A stretch of 64,000 bases of DNA from DYJE01 sp041660385 (GCA_041660385.1 JBAZWJ010000018.1:26726-90725), one strand, 5' to 3'; positions 35,223 to 44,408 are shown, numbered from the stretch's first letter. Notes: a model not told the origin generated them from the letters alone. Numbers and translations: made by a program.

Positions 35223-36821
35223 TTATAAATAAGATATTTTCAGAATTTCCACATCTTTGTAGTAATGCTTAAGAATTGCCTCACTGCTGAGTCCGGCCAA
35301 GGCCATGCGCTGAGCGCCATGCTGGCTCATTCCAACTCCGTGACCGTAGCCCGTGCCTCTTAATTTTACTCCGGTTTTCTCCGGGATCACATCGCAGATC
35401 GTGCTTTTCATGTTTACGGGTCCAAGGCTCATTCTGAAAGAATTGCCTGATACTTTGACCTGCTTATCATCAGAATAAAGAATAAAACTTAATATTCGAC
35501 CTGAGGGAGATTTTTCCTGGGGCTCGATTTTTCTTAAGCTCTTTCTGGATAGAGATTTGCTGAAGATTCGTGACAGTTCTTTGTATGAAAGGGTGTATTC
35601 CCAAGGGGGGATGGGTTGTTCTGTGCTGTAGCTGTCTTCAACGCTTTTGAGATAGGGGATGTCTGCGCCCCAGACGTTCAGGGAACTTTCGGTACACCCT
35701 CCGCTGTTTGAGTGAAAATAGGATATGATCAGTTTGTCCTGGAAGGCGAGAACCATGCCTTTACTTGAATCTACGGCGGCTCTTGCAGATTCTTTTTCCG
35801 CGTCAAGGCCACCGTATACCTGTGATGATGTGGTGGCTTCCAGATCATAGGCTTTGTCTCCCGAGGTGTGCTTTCCCCGGATGTACAGGGCAAACGTCCT
35901 TGAAGCGATGGCCTGGGAAACAAGTGCTTCCGGAGCCCATAGTGGTGACATTTCTTTGGGGACCACACCGTACAGATAGGATTCCACATCCACATGATTG
36001 ACGGCCATCAGGCCCGATGGCTTAAGGTGAACGGCTATGATTCCTCTGTAGCGCCGTCCTCCAATGCGCAGCCATTCTCCTTGATGCATGATTCTGCAAG
36101 AGTCGGCATCGACGGCTTTACCGTTCAGTATGAGACGTTTACCTTTTCTGGAAAACGTCACCGGCCCCATGCCTTCGAAGAGCAGAAGACCTTTATCCAT
36201 GCATCTTACGGTGAGACTCGATTGGCCGTCGACACGAATGCTGGCTGCCTTTTTTGTCAAGAGAACGCGGATCCCTGGATCAAGTGTCGTGAGACCGATA
36301 GATTTATGTGAAAGAGACGGCTCTTTCTGGGATTTTCGCTCGGCGCTTTCAGCCCAGGATTTTACAGATATCATCCGTGCGCCTGTTGGGTAACGTTCCA
36401 TATAATCTTCAAAGGCTTTAAATGCCTCGACGTAACGTTCGTTCTTGTAGTAGATCCGGCCGATGTTGAACAAAGCGTCAGGAGCCGTGGGGCTTTCGGG
36501 GTACATAAGGGTCAGGTCTTTGTAGCAGTCAATGGCATGTTCAGGAAGATCCAGATAGTTTTCGTATATGGAACCGATATGAAAAAGGGCATTTGCCCTG
36601 ATGTGGGTGTCGTTCGACGACAGGGAGATCTCACGGAACAAGGCGATGGCTTCGGGATAGCTTCCTCTGACGATCAGTTCCTGACCGGAGGCGAATCCCG
36701 GATAGTCTTCCTGAAACTCGGTAGCCCCCGCAGCTTGGAGAACCATGGCGGAAATGAAAAGAAGTAATAAAAACAGGCGCAGAGCGGGTGAATCCTTATA
36801 TTTTGTCATAACCATTGCCAC
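35223..36821 (-). CDS. SpoIID/LytB-domain protein with N-terminal TPRs
   Basis: The 532-residue protein has a signal peptide (hydrophobic segment residues 14-32), TPR-like repeats (about 45-165: ALFHIGSIYENYLDLPEHAI, ALFNIGRIYYKNERYVEAF), and a SpoIID domain from about residue 260. Key SpoIID motifs are GVVPKEMSPLW, EALVSQAIASRTFAL, YFHSNSGGCTES and GTGYGHGVGMSQHGAQRMA. SpoIID strips peptidoglycan glycan strands lacking stem peptides in sporulating bacteria; in Gram-negatives the domain is taken to be a wall lytic transglycosylase. The TPR part may scaffold it in the periplasm. Start at 36821 or 36809. Confidence 0.88.
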   Translation of the reverse strand: MAMVMTKYKDSPALRLFLLLLFISAMVLQAAGATEFQEDYPGFASGQELIVRGSYPEAIALFREISLSSNDTHIRANALFHIGSIYENYLDLPEHAIDCYKDLTLMYPESPTAPDALFNIGRIYYKNERYVEAFKAFEDYMERYPTGARMISVKSWAESAERKSQKEPSLSHKSIGLTTLDPGIRVLLTKKAASIRVDGQSSLTVRCMDKGLLLFEGMGPVTFSRKGKRLILNGKAVDADSCRIMHQGEWLRIGGRRYRGIIAVHLKPSGLMAVNHVDVESYLYGVVPKEMSPLWAPEALVSQAIASRTFALYIRGKHTSGDKAYDLEATTSSQVYGGLDAEKESARAAVDSSKGMVLAFQDKLIISYFHSNSGGCTESSLNVWGADIPYLKSVEDSYSTEQPIPPWEYTLSYKELSRIFSKSLSRKSLRKIEPQEKSPSGRILSFILYSDDKQVKVSGNSFRMSLGPVNMKSTICDVIPEKTGVKLRGTGYGHGVGMSQHGAQRMALAGLSSEAILKHYYKDVEILKISYL

Positions 36822-37005
36822 ATCATGAATGAGAATAAGCTTTCGAATGATCGTCAGGTACCATTAGTTATCATCGATCCACAAAAAATTCATCAGATTT
36901 TTCTGGGCGGTGTAATGGGAAATTTGCTTTGATTTGTTTTTCCATTTAAAGTACTGTTTAAAAACATGTCAGATTTTACGGTTTTTCTTTCCTCATGTGG
37001 ATACC

Positions 37006-37827
37006 ATGATGAGTGAAAAACAATACATATTATCAGGATTCCAAGAGCTTATGAAAGTCATTGCGGGTTACACCGGCAGAAAAACGCTGGAGTTCATCAA
37101 CTACATCCTCAATGTTTTTGCTTTTACGTTCCGGTTGTTTGAATTGTTCTTAAGCCAGAAAGCGACAGGCCGGGCACTGGTCAAGAAAGCCGTGGTGGAG
37201 CAGATTTATTTCACGGCGGTTCAGGCTTTACCTATCATTACTCCCATCGCACTGATGGTGGGAACCATGCTGATCGTTCAGTTTACCAAGCTTTCCGGTG
37301 AATTTGACCTGGGAAAAGTCACAGTGGTTCTTGTCGTCCGTGAGCTTGGGCCTATTATCACGGCCCTTCTTGTTATCCTCCGGTCGGCCACGGCAGTCAC
37401 CATTGAGATTAGTTCGATGACTGTTTTCAACGAGATTGAAGCCCTTGAAATGGCAGGGGTTGACCCCATGCGCATCCTTTCCTTTTCCCGGTTTGTGGGG
37501 ATCACCACGGCGGTTCTCTGTCTGTTCATTATCTTCGATATCGTGGCCATATTTGGAGGTTATGTCATTGTCTGGGTGGCCAGTGATGTGCCCATGGGTT
37601 CGTTTCTGACTCTTGTGGCGAAGGCTATCACGGGCACGGATATGGTGGTAGGGCTGCTGAAAGCCCTTTCCTTTGGTGTTGCCATGACCGTCATCAGCCT
37701 TTATCATGGCTTTAAAACAAAGAAAATAATAACCCTGATCCCCGTTAGCGCTTCCAAGACAGCGGTTCAGAGCTTTTTCTGGGTGATGGTGATCAATATT
37801 TTTATTTCCGCTGTTTTTTATCTGTAA
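37006..37827 (+). CDS. mlaE: MlaE/YrbE-type lipid ABC permease
   Basis: The start at 37006 or 37009 precedes a 270-residue MlaE domain. Five or so membrane helices and the conserved core VVRELGPIITALLVILRSAT...EIEALEMAGVDPMRIL identify the family. It lies directly upstream of an MlaF-position protein and an MlaD (MCE) protein, so it should be the inner-membrane part of a phospholipid transporter that keeps outer-membrane asymmetry. MlaB and MlaC are not seen. Confidence 0.9.
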   Translation: MMSEKQYILSGFQELMKVIAGYTGRKTLEFINYILNVFAFTFRLFELFLSQKATGRALVKKAVVEQIYFTAVQALPIITPIALMVGTMLIVQFTKLSGEFDLGKVTVVLVVRELGPIITALLVILRSATAVTIEISSMTVFNEIEALEMAGVDPMRILSFSRFVGITTAVLCLFIIFDIVAIFGGYVIVWVASDVPMGSFLTLVAKAITGTDMVVGLLKALSFGVAMTVISLYHGFKTKKIITLIPVSASKTAVQSFFWVMVINIFISAVFYL

Positions 37828-37835
37828 GGGGAATC

Positions 37836-38522
37836 ATGGCTCTGATCGAATTGAAAGATTATGTTCTCAAACCGGAAAAAGCAGGAAAAGGAAATGGAAT
37901 CGCCCCACTGATCTTGAACCTGGAACAGGGCGTTGTTTACTCTTTAAAGACCGATTCGGCCAATGACGCCCACCTTTTCTTCAAAGGACTTGCAACCCTT
38001 GCCTATCCAGCGGGCGGAGTGTACACGTATAATGGTGAAACCCTTGATTTCTCAGATTACAGACGGCTGCTGTGGGCAAAAAAAACCATGGGGTATCTGA
38101 CGGCCGACACGGCCCTTATCAGCAACAGGTCCATCCGGGAGAACCTGATTCTGGGCCGTTCCTATTTTGAGAACGATCTGTCTTTGGCTCTGGACAGTGA
38201 GACCATGGCCTTGTGCGTGACCTTCGGCATCGAGAGGGTTCTCGACCAGAGACCCGCGAATCTTGGCGTGCCAGACAACAAATGCGCCATGATGGTCCGG
38301 GAGATTGCAAAAAAACCAAAGATCATGCTGCTGGAATATCCCGAAGAGTTCTGTCTGTCCGAAGGGAACTCGCTGGAGGTTCTGATTGAAACGATCAAAA
38401 AGAAAATTGATTTGGGGATGACTCTTGTCTTTCTGACATACGAAGAAGATTTCAGCCGGTGCTTTTCAGGAAAAACCCTCACAATCAGTGAAGGAAAGGT
38501 CCGGGAAGTTGTTGAATCATAA
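37836..38522 (+). CDS. Degenerate ABC ATPase-like protein in the MlaF position
   Basis: The 228-residue protein has the length and secondary-structure order of MlaF but none of its catalytic motifs. The Walker A place reads SLKTDSANDAHLFFKG with no GxxGxGKS/T. The Q-loop region (TMGYLTADTALI) lacks Gln, the signature LSGGQ is GVPDNKCAM, Walker B ends MLLEYPEE in place of LLDEP, and the switch histidine region is LVFLTYEED. The frame is intact and the gene lies between mlaE and mlaD, spaced 8 and 24 bp. It is thus likely a non-hydrolysing structural or regulatory partner, not a pseudogene. Confidence 0.75.
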   Translation: MALIELKDYVLKPEKAGKGNGIAPLILNLEQGVVYSLKTDSANDAHLFFKGLATLAYPAGGVYTYNGETLDFSDYRRLLWAKKTMGYLTADTALISNRSIRENLILGRSYFENDLSLALDSETMALCVTFGIERVLDQRPANLGVPDNKCAMMVREIAKKPKIMLLEYPEEFCLSEGNSLEVLIETIKKKIDLGMTLVFLTYEEDFSRCFSGKTLTISEGKVREVVES

Positions 38523-38546
38523 AACCAAACATGGGATTGACGCATT

Positions 38547-39452
38547 ATGGTGTTGAGTTTCAGTACAATGGAAAAAGTGGTGGGGACTTTCGTGATTTTG
38601 GTATTGGTCCTTCTTCTGAGCATGGTGGTTCTCGTGGGGCGAGGTAAAGACTGGTTCAGAAAGAATGTCACCTACCAGACGACATTTGGCCAGAGCTATG
38701 ATCTGGACCTTAATTCCTCGGTGAAACTGTTTAATGCAGATATCGGAAAAGTGAAAAAAATCAATCTTGTGGGTGACAGGGTCACAGTGACCATGGCCAT
38801 TTACGAGGATTTTGCATATCGAATCCGTCAGGATTCGACCGCAAGTGTGGAAGGCATCAGCTATATCGGAAAGAAGTTCATTTCCATCAAACCCGGAAGC
38901 GAAAGTTCTCCCCTGATCGAGGAGGATGGCGAGATTCCTTCGATTGAAAACAAATCCATTACCGATCTTCTCAAAGAATTCGAGATCGAAAAAACGGCCA
39001 AAATGGTTATAAGGGCTGTTCAGGATCTTTCGGAAATTACAGCGAGGATCAAACAGCCTGAGGGGCCCTTATTTGCGGCCATGGCCAGCGTCAACAAATC
39101 TCTGGAAGAAGTTGAGAAAAAGGTTGGCAAGATCATGGCCAACGTGGAAAAGGCCACAGGGAAAACCCCAAAAGTCGTGGATCAGGTTCAAGCCGATCTT
39201 GAGAAAGTTCATGAAATCGGTGACGTCTTGCTTGCCAACATTGCCGAACTAAAAAAAATAATCGCTAACATCGAAAAGGGAAGCAAGGATATTCCTCCTG
39301 TGACCGGTTCTGTTAAAAACGGGGTCAGTGAAATCAGGGCCGCCGTTGAAAATATCGACCAGGTTGTCCTGTCATTGAAAAAGAATATCCTGATCCGGTC
39401 CAACATTCCGCCCGAACCCCAGCCCGAGGCAGTGGATGCGGGGATGCGGTAA
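38547..39452 (+). CDS. mlaD: MlaD/MCE-family lipid-binding protein
   Basis: The 301-residue protein has one N-terminal helix (about residues 10-30) and an MCE domain (about 40-120: TTFGQSYDLDLNSSVKLFNA...VEGISYIGKKFISIKPG). A long coiled-coil C-terminal part (residues 140-280) could form the tube or needle that spans toward the outer membrane, as in larger MCE proteins. It is the third gene of the mla set. Confidence 0.88.
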   Translation: MVLSFSTMEKVVGTFVILVLVLLLSMVVLVGRGKDWFRKNVTYQTTFGQSYDLDLNSSVKLFNADIGKVKKINLVGDRVTVTMAIYEDFAYRIRQDSTASVEGISYIGKKFISIKPGSESSPLIEEDGEIPSIENKSITDLLKEFEIEKTAKMVIRAVQDLSEITARIKQPEGPLFAAMASVNKSLEEVEKKVGKIMANVEKATGKTPKVVDQVQADLEKVHEIGDVLLANIAELKKIIANIEKGSKDIPPVTGSVKNGVSEIRAAVENIDQVVLSLKKNILIRSNIPPEPQPEAVDAGMR

Positions 39453-39520
39453 TGTGCTATATTATGGACAAATGAACAATATCCGATGAAGGAATAAAAA
39501 ACGACGAACGACCAATCGCA

Positions 39521-39606
39521 GATCGGATTATTTGTCGGGGTTCGTTTCTCTACCTGACCTACGAGGGGCTACGGAGCCCCGGCAATGTTGTTGACTTAAG
39601 CACCAG
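39521..39606. repeat. Dispersed repeat B (copy 4) with adjoining GTTGACTTAAG fragment
   Basis: ATTTGTCGGGGTTCGTTTCT then CTACCTGACCTACGAG is repeat B. CAATGTTGTTGACTTAAGCA (39583) nearly equals the piece at 4111-4133. It lies in the large gap between mlaD and glnB. Confidence 0.65.
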
Positions 39607-39694
39607 CCGTAAGTTGCTGGCCCTCGTTCCGGGGATTTTCCCTGACTTTACCCGATAGAATTTATTAAGCCTCAACACTTAGTAACAGGATTTT

Positions 39695-39911
39695 TGAACA
39701 TCGAAAATCGAACACTGAACATCGAATAATGGCAGAACTGCCTCTGTCTCTTTCATGAAGCATTCTTAAAATTTCATCGATTAAAAATTTTGAATTAAAT
39801 AACATAAAACCATTTGGTCCCTATCCATGTTTTTCGGATCACTTCAGCACTTATCAAATGGCACAATCCTTAATTCGATGTTCGATGTTGGGCGTTCGTT
39901 GTTCAACGTTC
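39695..39911 (+). repeat. Family A element, copy 2
   Basis: The copy begins GAACATCGAAAATCGAACAC and ends TTCGATGTTGGGCGTTCG plus TTGTTCAACG. Inner landmarks AATAATGGCA, TGAAGCATTCTTAAAATTTC, TTAAAAATTTTGAATTAA and AAATGGCACAATCCTTAATT are shared with the copy at 55833, so these two are the closest pair. Confidence 0.85.
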
Positions 39912-40337
39912 ATTCTTTTTTTATTCATTCATTGATCAGTAATATTTATCGGGTAAAGCCAGGGATTCTCCCCGAAGCGAGGGGCTGTTGCGTGATGCGA
40001 TAGAATGTGTGGGGCTACAGCATTGCGGAGCCCCGGAGCGAGTCCCATGCTATGGCTGCGGGCGCGAGCCCGATCTACAGATGTATTTATTGCCGGGTAA
40101 ATAATATCTCTGTTCATCTTTATTTGATCGCTTATGGCTTTGTTTGTATTAGGGCATGCTGTTGTGGATTTTGGAATAATCAAACAAATATAAAACATCA
40201 AAAAGGTAATATCATAATATTAATATTACAATAATGTTTATTAATGTTGTTATGAGACATTATTTAATTGATGGAAATATACAAATATAGTTAATTATAA
40301 CAGCAATTAATATTTAATAACGAATAGATTTATTGTC
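39912..40337. other. Intergenic region upstream of glnB
   Basis: No gene is seen. 39950-40100 holds further repeat debris (GGGTAAAGCCAGGGATTCTC, GGGGCTACAGCATTGCGGAG). From about 40180 the sequence becomes very AT-rich up to the sigma-54 promoter, as is common where activators or bending proteins bind. Confidence 0.5.
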
Positions 40338-40353
40338 TGGCATATGATCTGCA
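40338..40353 (+). promoter_or_regulatory. Sigma-54 (-24/-12) promoter of glnB-amtB
   Basis: TGGCATATGATCTGCA matches TGGCAC-N5-TTGC at all but two positions and keeps GG and GC with the required 10-bp spacing. It lies about 50 bp before the glnB ATG, which has AAAAGGAG. RpoN control of PII-ammonium transporter genes is well established in proteobacteria. Confidence 0.85.
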
Positions 40354-40404
40354 AATTATGAAAGTAAAGAATTTGAGAGAGCACTTTCATAAAAGGAGAC
40401 AGGG

Positions 40405-40743
40405 ATGAAAAAAATCGAAGCAATCATTAAGCCATTCAAGCTGGATGAGGTCAAAGAAAGCCTGGGGCAACTGGGGATTACCGGTATGACGGTGAGCGAA
40501 ATAAAAGGATTCGGTCGGCAGAAAGGCCATCGGGAGATTTACCGTGGCGCAGAATACCAGGTGGATTTTGTACCAAAAATCAAACTCGATATCGTGGTTT
40601 CTGCAGATATGGTGGAAAAAGTGATCACCACCATAGTTGAAAGCGCAGGCACAGGTCAGATCGGAGACGGCAAGATATTTGTCTCATCTGTGGAAAACGC
40701 TATTCGTATCAGGACAGGAGAATCTGGAAAAGAAGCTATTTAA
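40405..40743 (+). CDS. glnB: Nitrogen regulatory protein PII (GlnB/GlnK)
   Basis: The 112-residue protein has the PII signatures EAIIKPFKLDEVKESL, the T-loop YRGAEYQVDF with uridylylation Tyr51, and ESAGTGQIGDGKIFV for ATP/ADP binding. It binds 2-oxoglutarate and ATP and would block AmtB when nitrogen is plentiful. It is encoded 60 bp upstream of amtB behind a sigma-54 promoter, so it could equally be named glnK. Confidence 0.95.
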   Translation: MKKIEAIIKPFKLDEVKESLGQLGITGMTVSEIKGFGRQKGHREIYRGAEYQVDFVPKIKLDIVVSADMVEKVITTIVESAGTGQIGDGKIFVSSVENAIRIRTGESGKEAI

Positions 40744-40803
40744 GGCCCATCCGGCTGAAACGCTATTTATTTGGGAGAACCCAAAATATTTGGAGGTTGA
40801 GTT

Positions 40804-42372
40804 ATGAAAAAGTTTTTGTCTCTATTTGTAAGTGTCTGTCTTTTAATAAGTATTTCAGTGATAGGTGCTGCGGCAGCAGACCCTGACCCTGCCGGAATAA
40901 GAACAGGTGGTGCAGCCGATGTGATTGGTGCAACGCCCAATGCGCCAACCGCAGATGATTTGAAAACCATGGGAACAAGCGAACCCCTTGCCGCCAAGCT
41001 GGCGGATGTTGTGGGGCATAACCGGATCGCCATCAATATGGTATGGACACTGGTCTGTGGTTTTCTGGTTATGTTCATGCAAGCGGGTTTTGCTCTGGCA
41101 GAAACAGGATTTACGAGGGCCAAAAATGCCGGGCATACCATGGGAATGAATTTTATGGTTTATGCCATCGGTATGCTGGGTTACTGGATCTGCGGATTTG
41201 CCATTCAAATGGGCGGTGTGGGCGGTGTGGCTACTCTTGGGGGAGCAACCGGGCTTAATAGTGAATTTGTCGTTCATCTTTTTGGAAAAGACTTTGGTTT
41301 GTTTGGAATGAAGGGCTTTTTTCTCAGCGGTTCGTCATATGATGCGGTCATTTTTACGGTATTTCTGTTTCAAATGGTTTTTATGGATACCACAGCGACG
41401 ATCCCAACGGGGACCCTGGCTGAACGCTGGACATTCAAGTCCTTTCTGGTCTACGCTTTCTTTATTTCCATGTTCACCTATCCCCTTTACGCAAACTGGG
41501 TCTGGGGCGGCGGCTGGTTGTCTCAGCTTGGGAAAAACTTCGGTCTTGGCCATGGCATGCTTGATTTTGCAGGATCATCGGTGGTTCATATGACAGGTGG
41601 TGTGGCGGCACTTGCTGGTGGAATAATTATTGGGCCGAGACTTGGAAAATATAAAAAAGACGGAACGCCAAACGCCATGCCAGGGCATCACATTCCCATG
41701 GCCCTTGCAGGTGTCTTTATTCTTGCCTTTGGCTGGTTTGGGTTTAATGCCGGTTCTTCACTGGCAGGTGGTGATATGAGAATCGGAGTGGTTGCAGTCA
41801 ACACGATGCTTGCGTCCGCAGCCGGTGCTGTATCATCCATGATTTATATGTGGGTATATTATGAAAAACCGGATATTTCCATGATCGCCAATGGTTTTCT
41901 TGCAGGTCTGGTTGCAATTACAGCGCCCTGTGCCTTTGTTAACAGCGTGTCTGCTGTGATTATCGGTCTTATAGCCGGTGTTATTCTCTGCATGAGCGTC
42001 TTTTTTGTAGAACGTAAATTGAAAATTGATGATCCAGTCGGAGCAATATCAGTTCATGGGGTGAATGGGGCATGGGGTGTTCTTGCACTCGGTCTGTTTG
42101 CCGACGGAACATACGGCGACGGATTGAACGGCGTCAGCAATACGGTAAAGGGCTTGTTTTATGGTGATTTCTCTCAGTTTGCAGCACAGATAGTAGGTGT
42201 CGCAACGAACGTCGTTTTTGTTTTTTCCATCATGTATGTCTTTTTTAAGGTGTTGAATAAAGTGATTCCGTTGAGGGTTTCAGAAGAAATCGAAAAAGAC
42301 GGTCTTGATCAGGCGGAAGTAGCAGTAAGTGCTTATCCGGAATTCCCGATTACGCCTTCCATTTATTCATAA
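40804..42372 (+). CDS. amtB: Ammonium transporter AmtB
   Basis: The 522-residue protein has a signal peptide, a periplasmic stretch of about 65 residues, then eleven membrane helices. Family motifs include GFLVMFMQAGFALAETGF, DFAGSSVVHMTGG with the pore histidine, FGWFGFNAGSSL and GAISVHGVNGAWGVLALGLF. The N-terminal extension before the first pore helix (about residues 20-80) is longer than in E. coli. Expression with PII behind a sigma-54 promoter points to ammonium scavenging under nitrogen limitation. Confidence 0.96.
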   Translation: MKKFLSLFVSVCLLISISVIGAAAADPDPAGIRTGGAADVIGATPNAPTADDLKTMGTSEPLAAKLADVVGHNRIAINMVWTLVCGFLVMFMQAGFALAETGFTRAKNAGHTMGMNFMVYAIGMLGYWICGFAIQMGGVGGVATLGGATGLNSEFVVHLFGKDFGLFGMKGFFLSGSSYDAVIFTVFLFQMVFMDTTATIPTGTLAERWTFKSFLVYAFFISMFTYPLYANWVWGGGWLSQLGKNFGLGHGMLDFAGSSVVHMTGGVAALAGGIIIGPRLGKYKKDGTPNAMPGHHIPMALAGVFILAFGWFGFNAGSSLAGGDMRIGVVAVNTMLASAAGAVSSMIYMWVYYEKPDISMIANGFLAGLVAITAPCAFVNSVSAVIIGLIAGVILCMSVFFVERKLKIDDPVGAISVHGVNGAWGVLALGLFADGTYGDGLNGVSNTVKGLFYGDFSQFAAQIVGVATNVVFVFSIMYVFFKVLNKVIPLRVSEEIEKDGLDQAEVAVSAYPEFPITPSIYS

Positions 42373-42382
42373 CATTATTGCC

Positions 42383-42414
42383 ATGCCCGGCATCTCAAGC
42401 CAGATGCCGGGCAT
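42383..42414 (+). terminator. Hairpin terminator after amtB
   Basis: ATGCCCGGCATCT and AGATGCCGGGCAT form a perfect 13-bp stem with a 6-base loop; the following T-run is short. It lies between converging amtB and the SDR gene and may serve both. Confidence 0.75.
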
Positions 42415-42448
42415 TTCATGTGAAATCAATCATAACGAAATGTAAGTT

Positions 42449-43297
42449 TCATCGCTTCATATTGGCGTATTTCTTCGCCATTCTTCGTGAAACAACGGCA
42501 CTCAAGTAAACCATGGTCTTGGGGAAAAACCGGGTCAGAAGGTCCAGGGTTTTTGCATCTCTGCCCACCATGATCCGCCTTTCGTTTCGCTTGATACCGG
42601 CTATAATAATCTGAGCGGCTTTTTCAGCTGTGGTGATAAACACTTCCTTGTCGTAGAGATCCACGGCGGATTCTTTGGGCATTTCCGACAAGGTTCGGTT
42701 TACTTTGGCATTCCGCGCGATATTGGTTTTGATTCCGCCCGGATGAACGCAGCTGACGCGGATGTTTGTTCCCATCATTTCCTGGTAAAGGGTTTCGGTG
42801 TATCCTTTGACGGCGTATTTTGCGGCACAGTAGGGGCCGTTGTTGGGATTGGGAATAATGCCGTTGATGCTGGAAATATTCACGATATGCCCTTCAGGTC
42901 GTTTTTTTAAATAGGGCAGGAACGCCATGGCTCCGTAAACAACACCCCAGAAATCTATACCCATGAGCCATTTGAAATCTTCGATGGGCACTGTTTCGAG
43001 GAAATCGCCAAGACTCACTCCCGCATTGTTGATGATGATGTCCACTCCGCCGTGGGCCGCTACCGCATCTTTGGCGAACGCTTCTACCTGATCCTGCTTG
43101 GCCACGTCCACAAGGTGGGTGGAAACGTTCACCCTGTTTCCGATCAATCGTTTTGTCTCCTCAAGTCCGGCCTCGTCGATATCGGAAAGGGCCAGACGGC
43201 AGTTTTCTTTAGCAAATTCCATGGCAAGCATCCGCCCAATGCCCGATCCGGCTCCGGTGATGGCAGCGACTTTGTTGTTCAGATTTTTCATGATCAT
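42449..43297 (-). CDS. Short-chain dehydrogenase/reductase
   Basis: The 282-residue protein has the NAD(P) motif TGAGSGIG, NNAG, the catalytic Ser in NISSINGI and YCAAK. The acidic residue after beta-2 (ALSDID) favours NAD(H). The ATG overlaps the stop of the preceding crotonase gene (ATGA), which suggests they act on the same acyl substrate. The last 45 residues (LLTRFFPKTMVYLSAVV) form an extra hydrophobic tail that may touch the membrane. The substrate is unknown. Confidence 0.88.
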   Translation of the reverse strand: MIMKNLNNKVAAITGAGSGIGRMLAMEFAKENCRLALSDIDEAGLEETKRLIGNRVNVSTHLVDVAKQDQVEAFAKDAVAAHGGVDIIINNAGVSLGDFLETVPIEDFKWLMGIDFWGVVYGAMAFLPYLKKRPEGHIVNISSINGIIPNPNNGPYCAAKYAVKGYTETLYQEMMGTNIRVSCVHPGGIKTNIARNAKVNRTLSEMPKESAVDLYDKEVFITTAEKAAQIIIAGIKRNERRIMVGRDAKTLDLLTRFFPKTMVYLSAVVSRRMAKKYANMKR

Positions 43298-44331
43298 TTT
43301 CCTTGGAAAGGTTTAAAGATTTTCGCGTTTTCCATCACATCCAGAGTGGTGTTAAGCAAATCCACGATATCCTGAGTGCTGGCATTTTCGTAATCCAGAG
43401 TCATGATGTTTTCATCAATGTATTTCAGATAGCTTTTCAGGGCCATTTCCGTATCCTGGGAATCGAAGCATCGAACGCTTTGTTCAAGTTCAATACTTAG
43501 ACCGTGCCGAATCGAGGTGTCAAGACCCTGGGTCACAGCTTGTTTAATGGCATCGATGGCGATGGGCGGGCGTTTGCTCATCATGTCGGCGAACTCCTGG
43601 ACCTTGGTTTTGAAATCCGCTTTGTCGAAGATATCGGTTAAAAGGCCTATTTCTTTGGCATAAGCCGGAGTAAGTTGGGTGGCTTTAAGCATCAGCTCAA
43701 GGGCCCGTGCTTTTCCGATGAGCCGTGTGATCCGCTGGGTTCCGCCACCGCCAGGGACGATATTTACCAGACATTCGGGTTGGCCGATGGTAAAGCCCTG
43801 ATCTCCCACCATGAACCGGAAGTCAAAACAGGCAGCCATTTCCGTGCCACCACCGTTGCATGCTCCGTTAATGGCGGCGATGGTGACTTTATTCATCCGC
43901 TCAATGGCGTAATACGTCCGCATCATCTGATACCACAGGAACATGCCCGAGGAATAGCCGCGTATCCATTTGGCCTGTTTCAGAGTCAACGTTTCATACC
44001 AGGGAAAGATGTCCATGAGCCAGTTGGTGAAGGTCATGTAGTACTTCAAAAGGGTGGCGGTGATTCTATACCTGAAAGCGGTGGGCAGAAAAAGTTTCCG
44101 CAGGTGACTGGTGAGCATCATCAGTTCTTTGATGGAAAAATGCATGATGTACGAATCGTCTCTGCCGCCGGTCAAGATGAAAACCCTGATGGAATCGTCT
44201 TTGCTGATTTTTTTTATCAGGATGTGCATTTCTTCCAGCATGTCCGTGACAATGAAATTGACTGGCGGATGGTGGATTTCCACCCACATTGTCTGGTTTT
44301 CACGACGGGTTTTCAGATATTTGAACTCCAT
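43294..44331 (-). CDS. Enoyl-CoA hydratase/isomerase (crotonase) family protein
   Basis: At 345 residues it is longer than the usual 260. The crotonase oxyanion-hole segments are INGACNGGGTEMA and VPGGGGTQRI. An insertion of about 60 residues lies between the N-terminal strands and the core (SHLRKLFLPTAF...FPWYETLTL). Glu of GQPECLVNIVPGGGG could be catalytic. It is linked to an SDR and lies downstream of a 2-hydroxyacyl-CoA dehydratase, which fits hydration or isomerisation of an enoyl-CoA in an anaerobic acyl-CoA pathway. Confidence 0.85.
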   Translation of the reverse strand: MEFKYLKTRRENQTMWVEIHHPPVNFIVTDMLEEMHILIKKISKDDSIRVFILTGGRDDSYIMHFSIKELMMLTSHLRKLFLPTAFRYRITATLLKYYMTFTNWLMDIFPWYETLTLKQAKWIRGYSSGMFLWYQMMRTYYAIERMNKVTIAAINGACNGGGTEMAACFDFRFMVGDQGFTIGQPECLVNIVPGGGGTQRITRLIGKARALELMLKATQLTPAYAKEIGLLTDIFDKADFKTKVQEFADMMSKRPPIAIDAIKQAVTQGLDTSIRHGLSIELEQSVRCFDSQDTEMALKSYLKYIDENIMTLDYENASTQDIVDLLNTTLDVMENAKIFKPFQGK

Positions 44332-44374
44332 GGGGCCCTCATTTTATGATTTATCGGTATTTCTCACGTTCACA

Positions 44375-44408
44375 ATTCGATGTTCGATGTTGAGCGTTCG
44401 ATGTTCAT
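44375..44408. repeat. Solo end of a family A element
   Basis: AATTCGATGTTCGATGTTGA followed by GCGTTCGATGTTCATT matches only the right end of family A. A similar solo end stands at 44832-44874, so the small membrane protein gene is bracketed by two ends in the same orientation. Confidence 0.7.

Noticed and set aside
38119..38522. mlaF-position gene as a simple pseudogene
   Set aside because: The frame is uninterrupted over the full length with normal spacing to both neighbours; motif loss without stops or frameshifts argues for a maintained protein.
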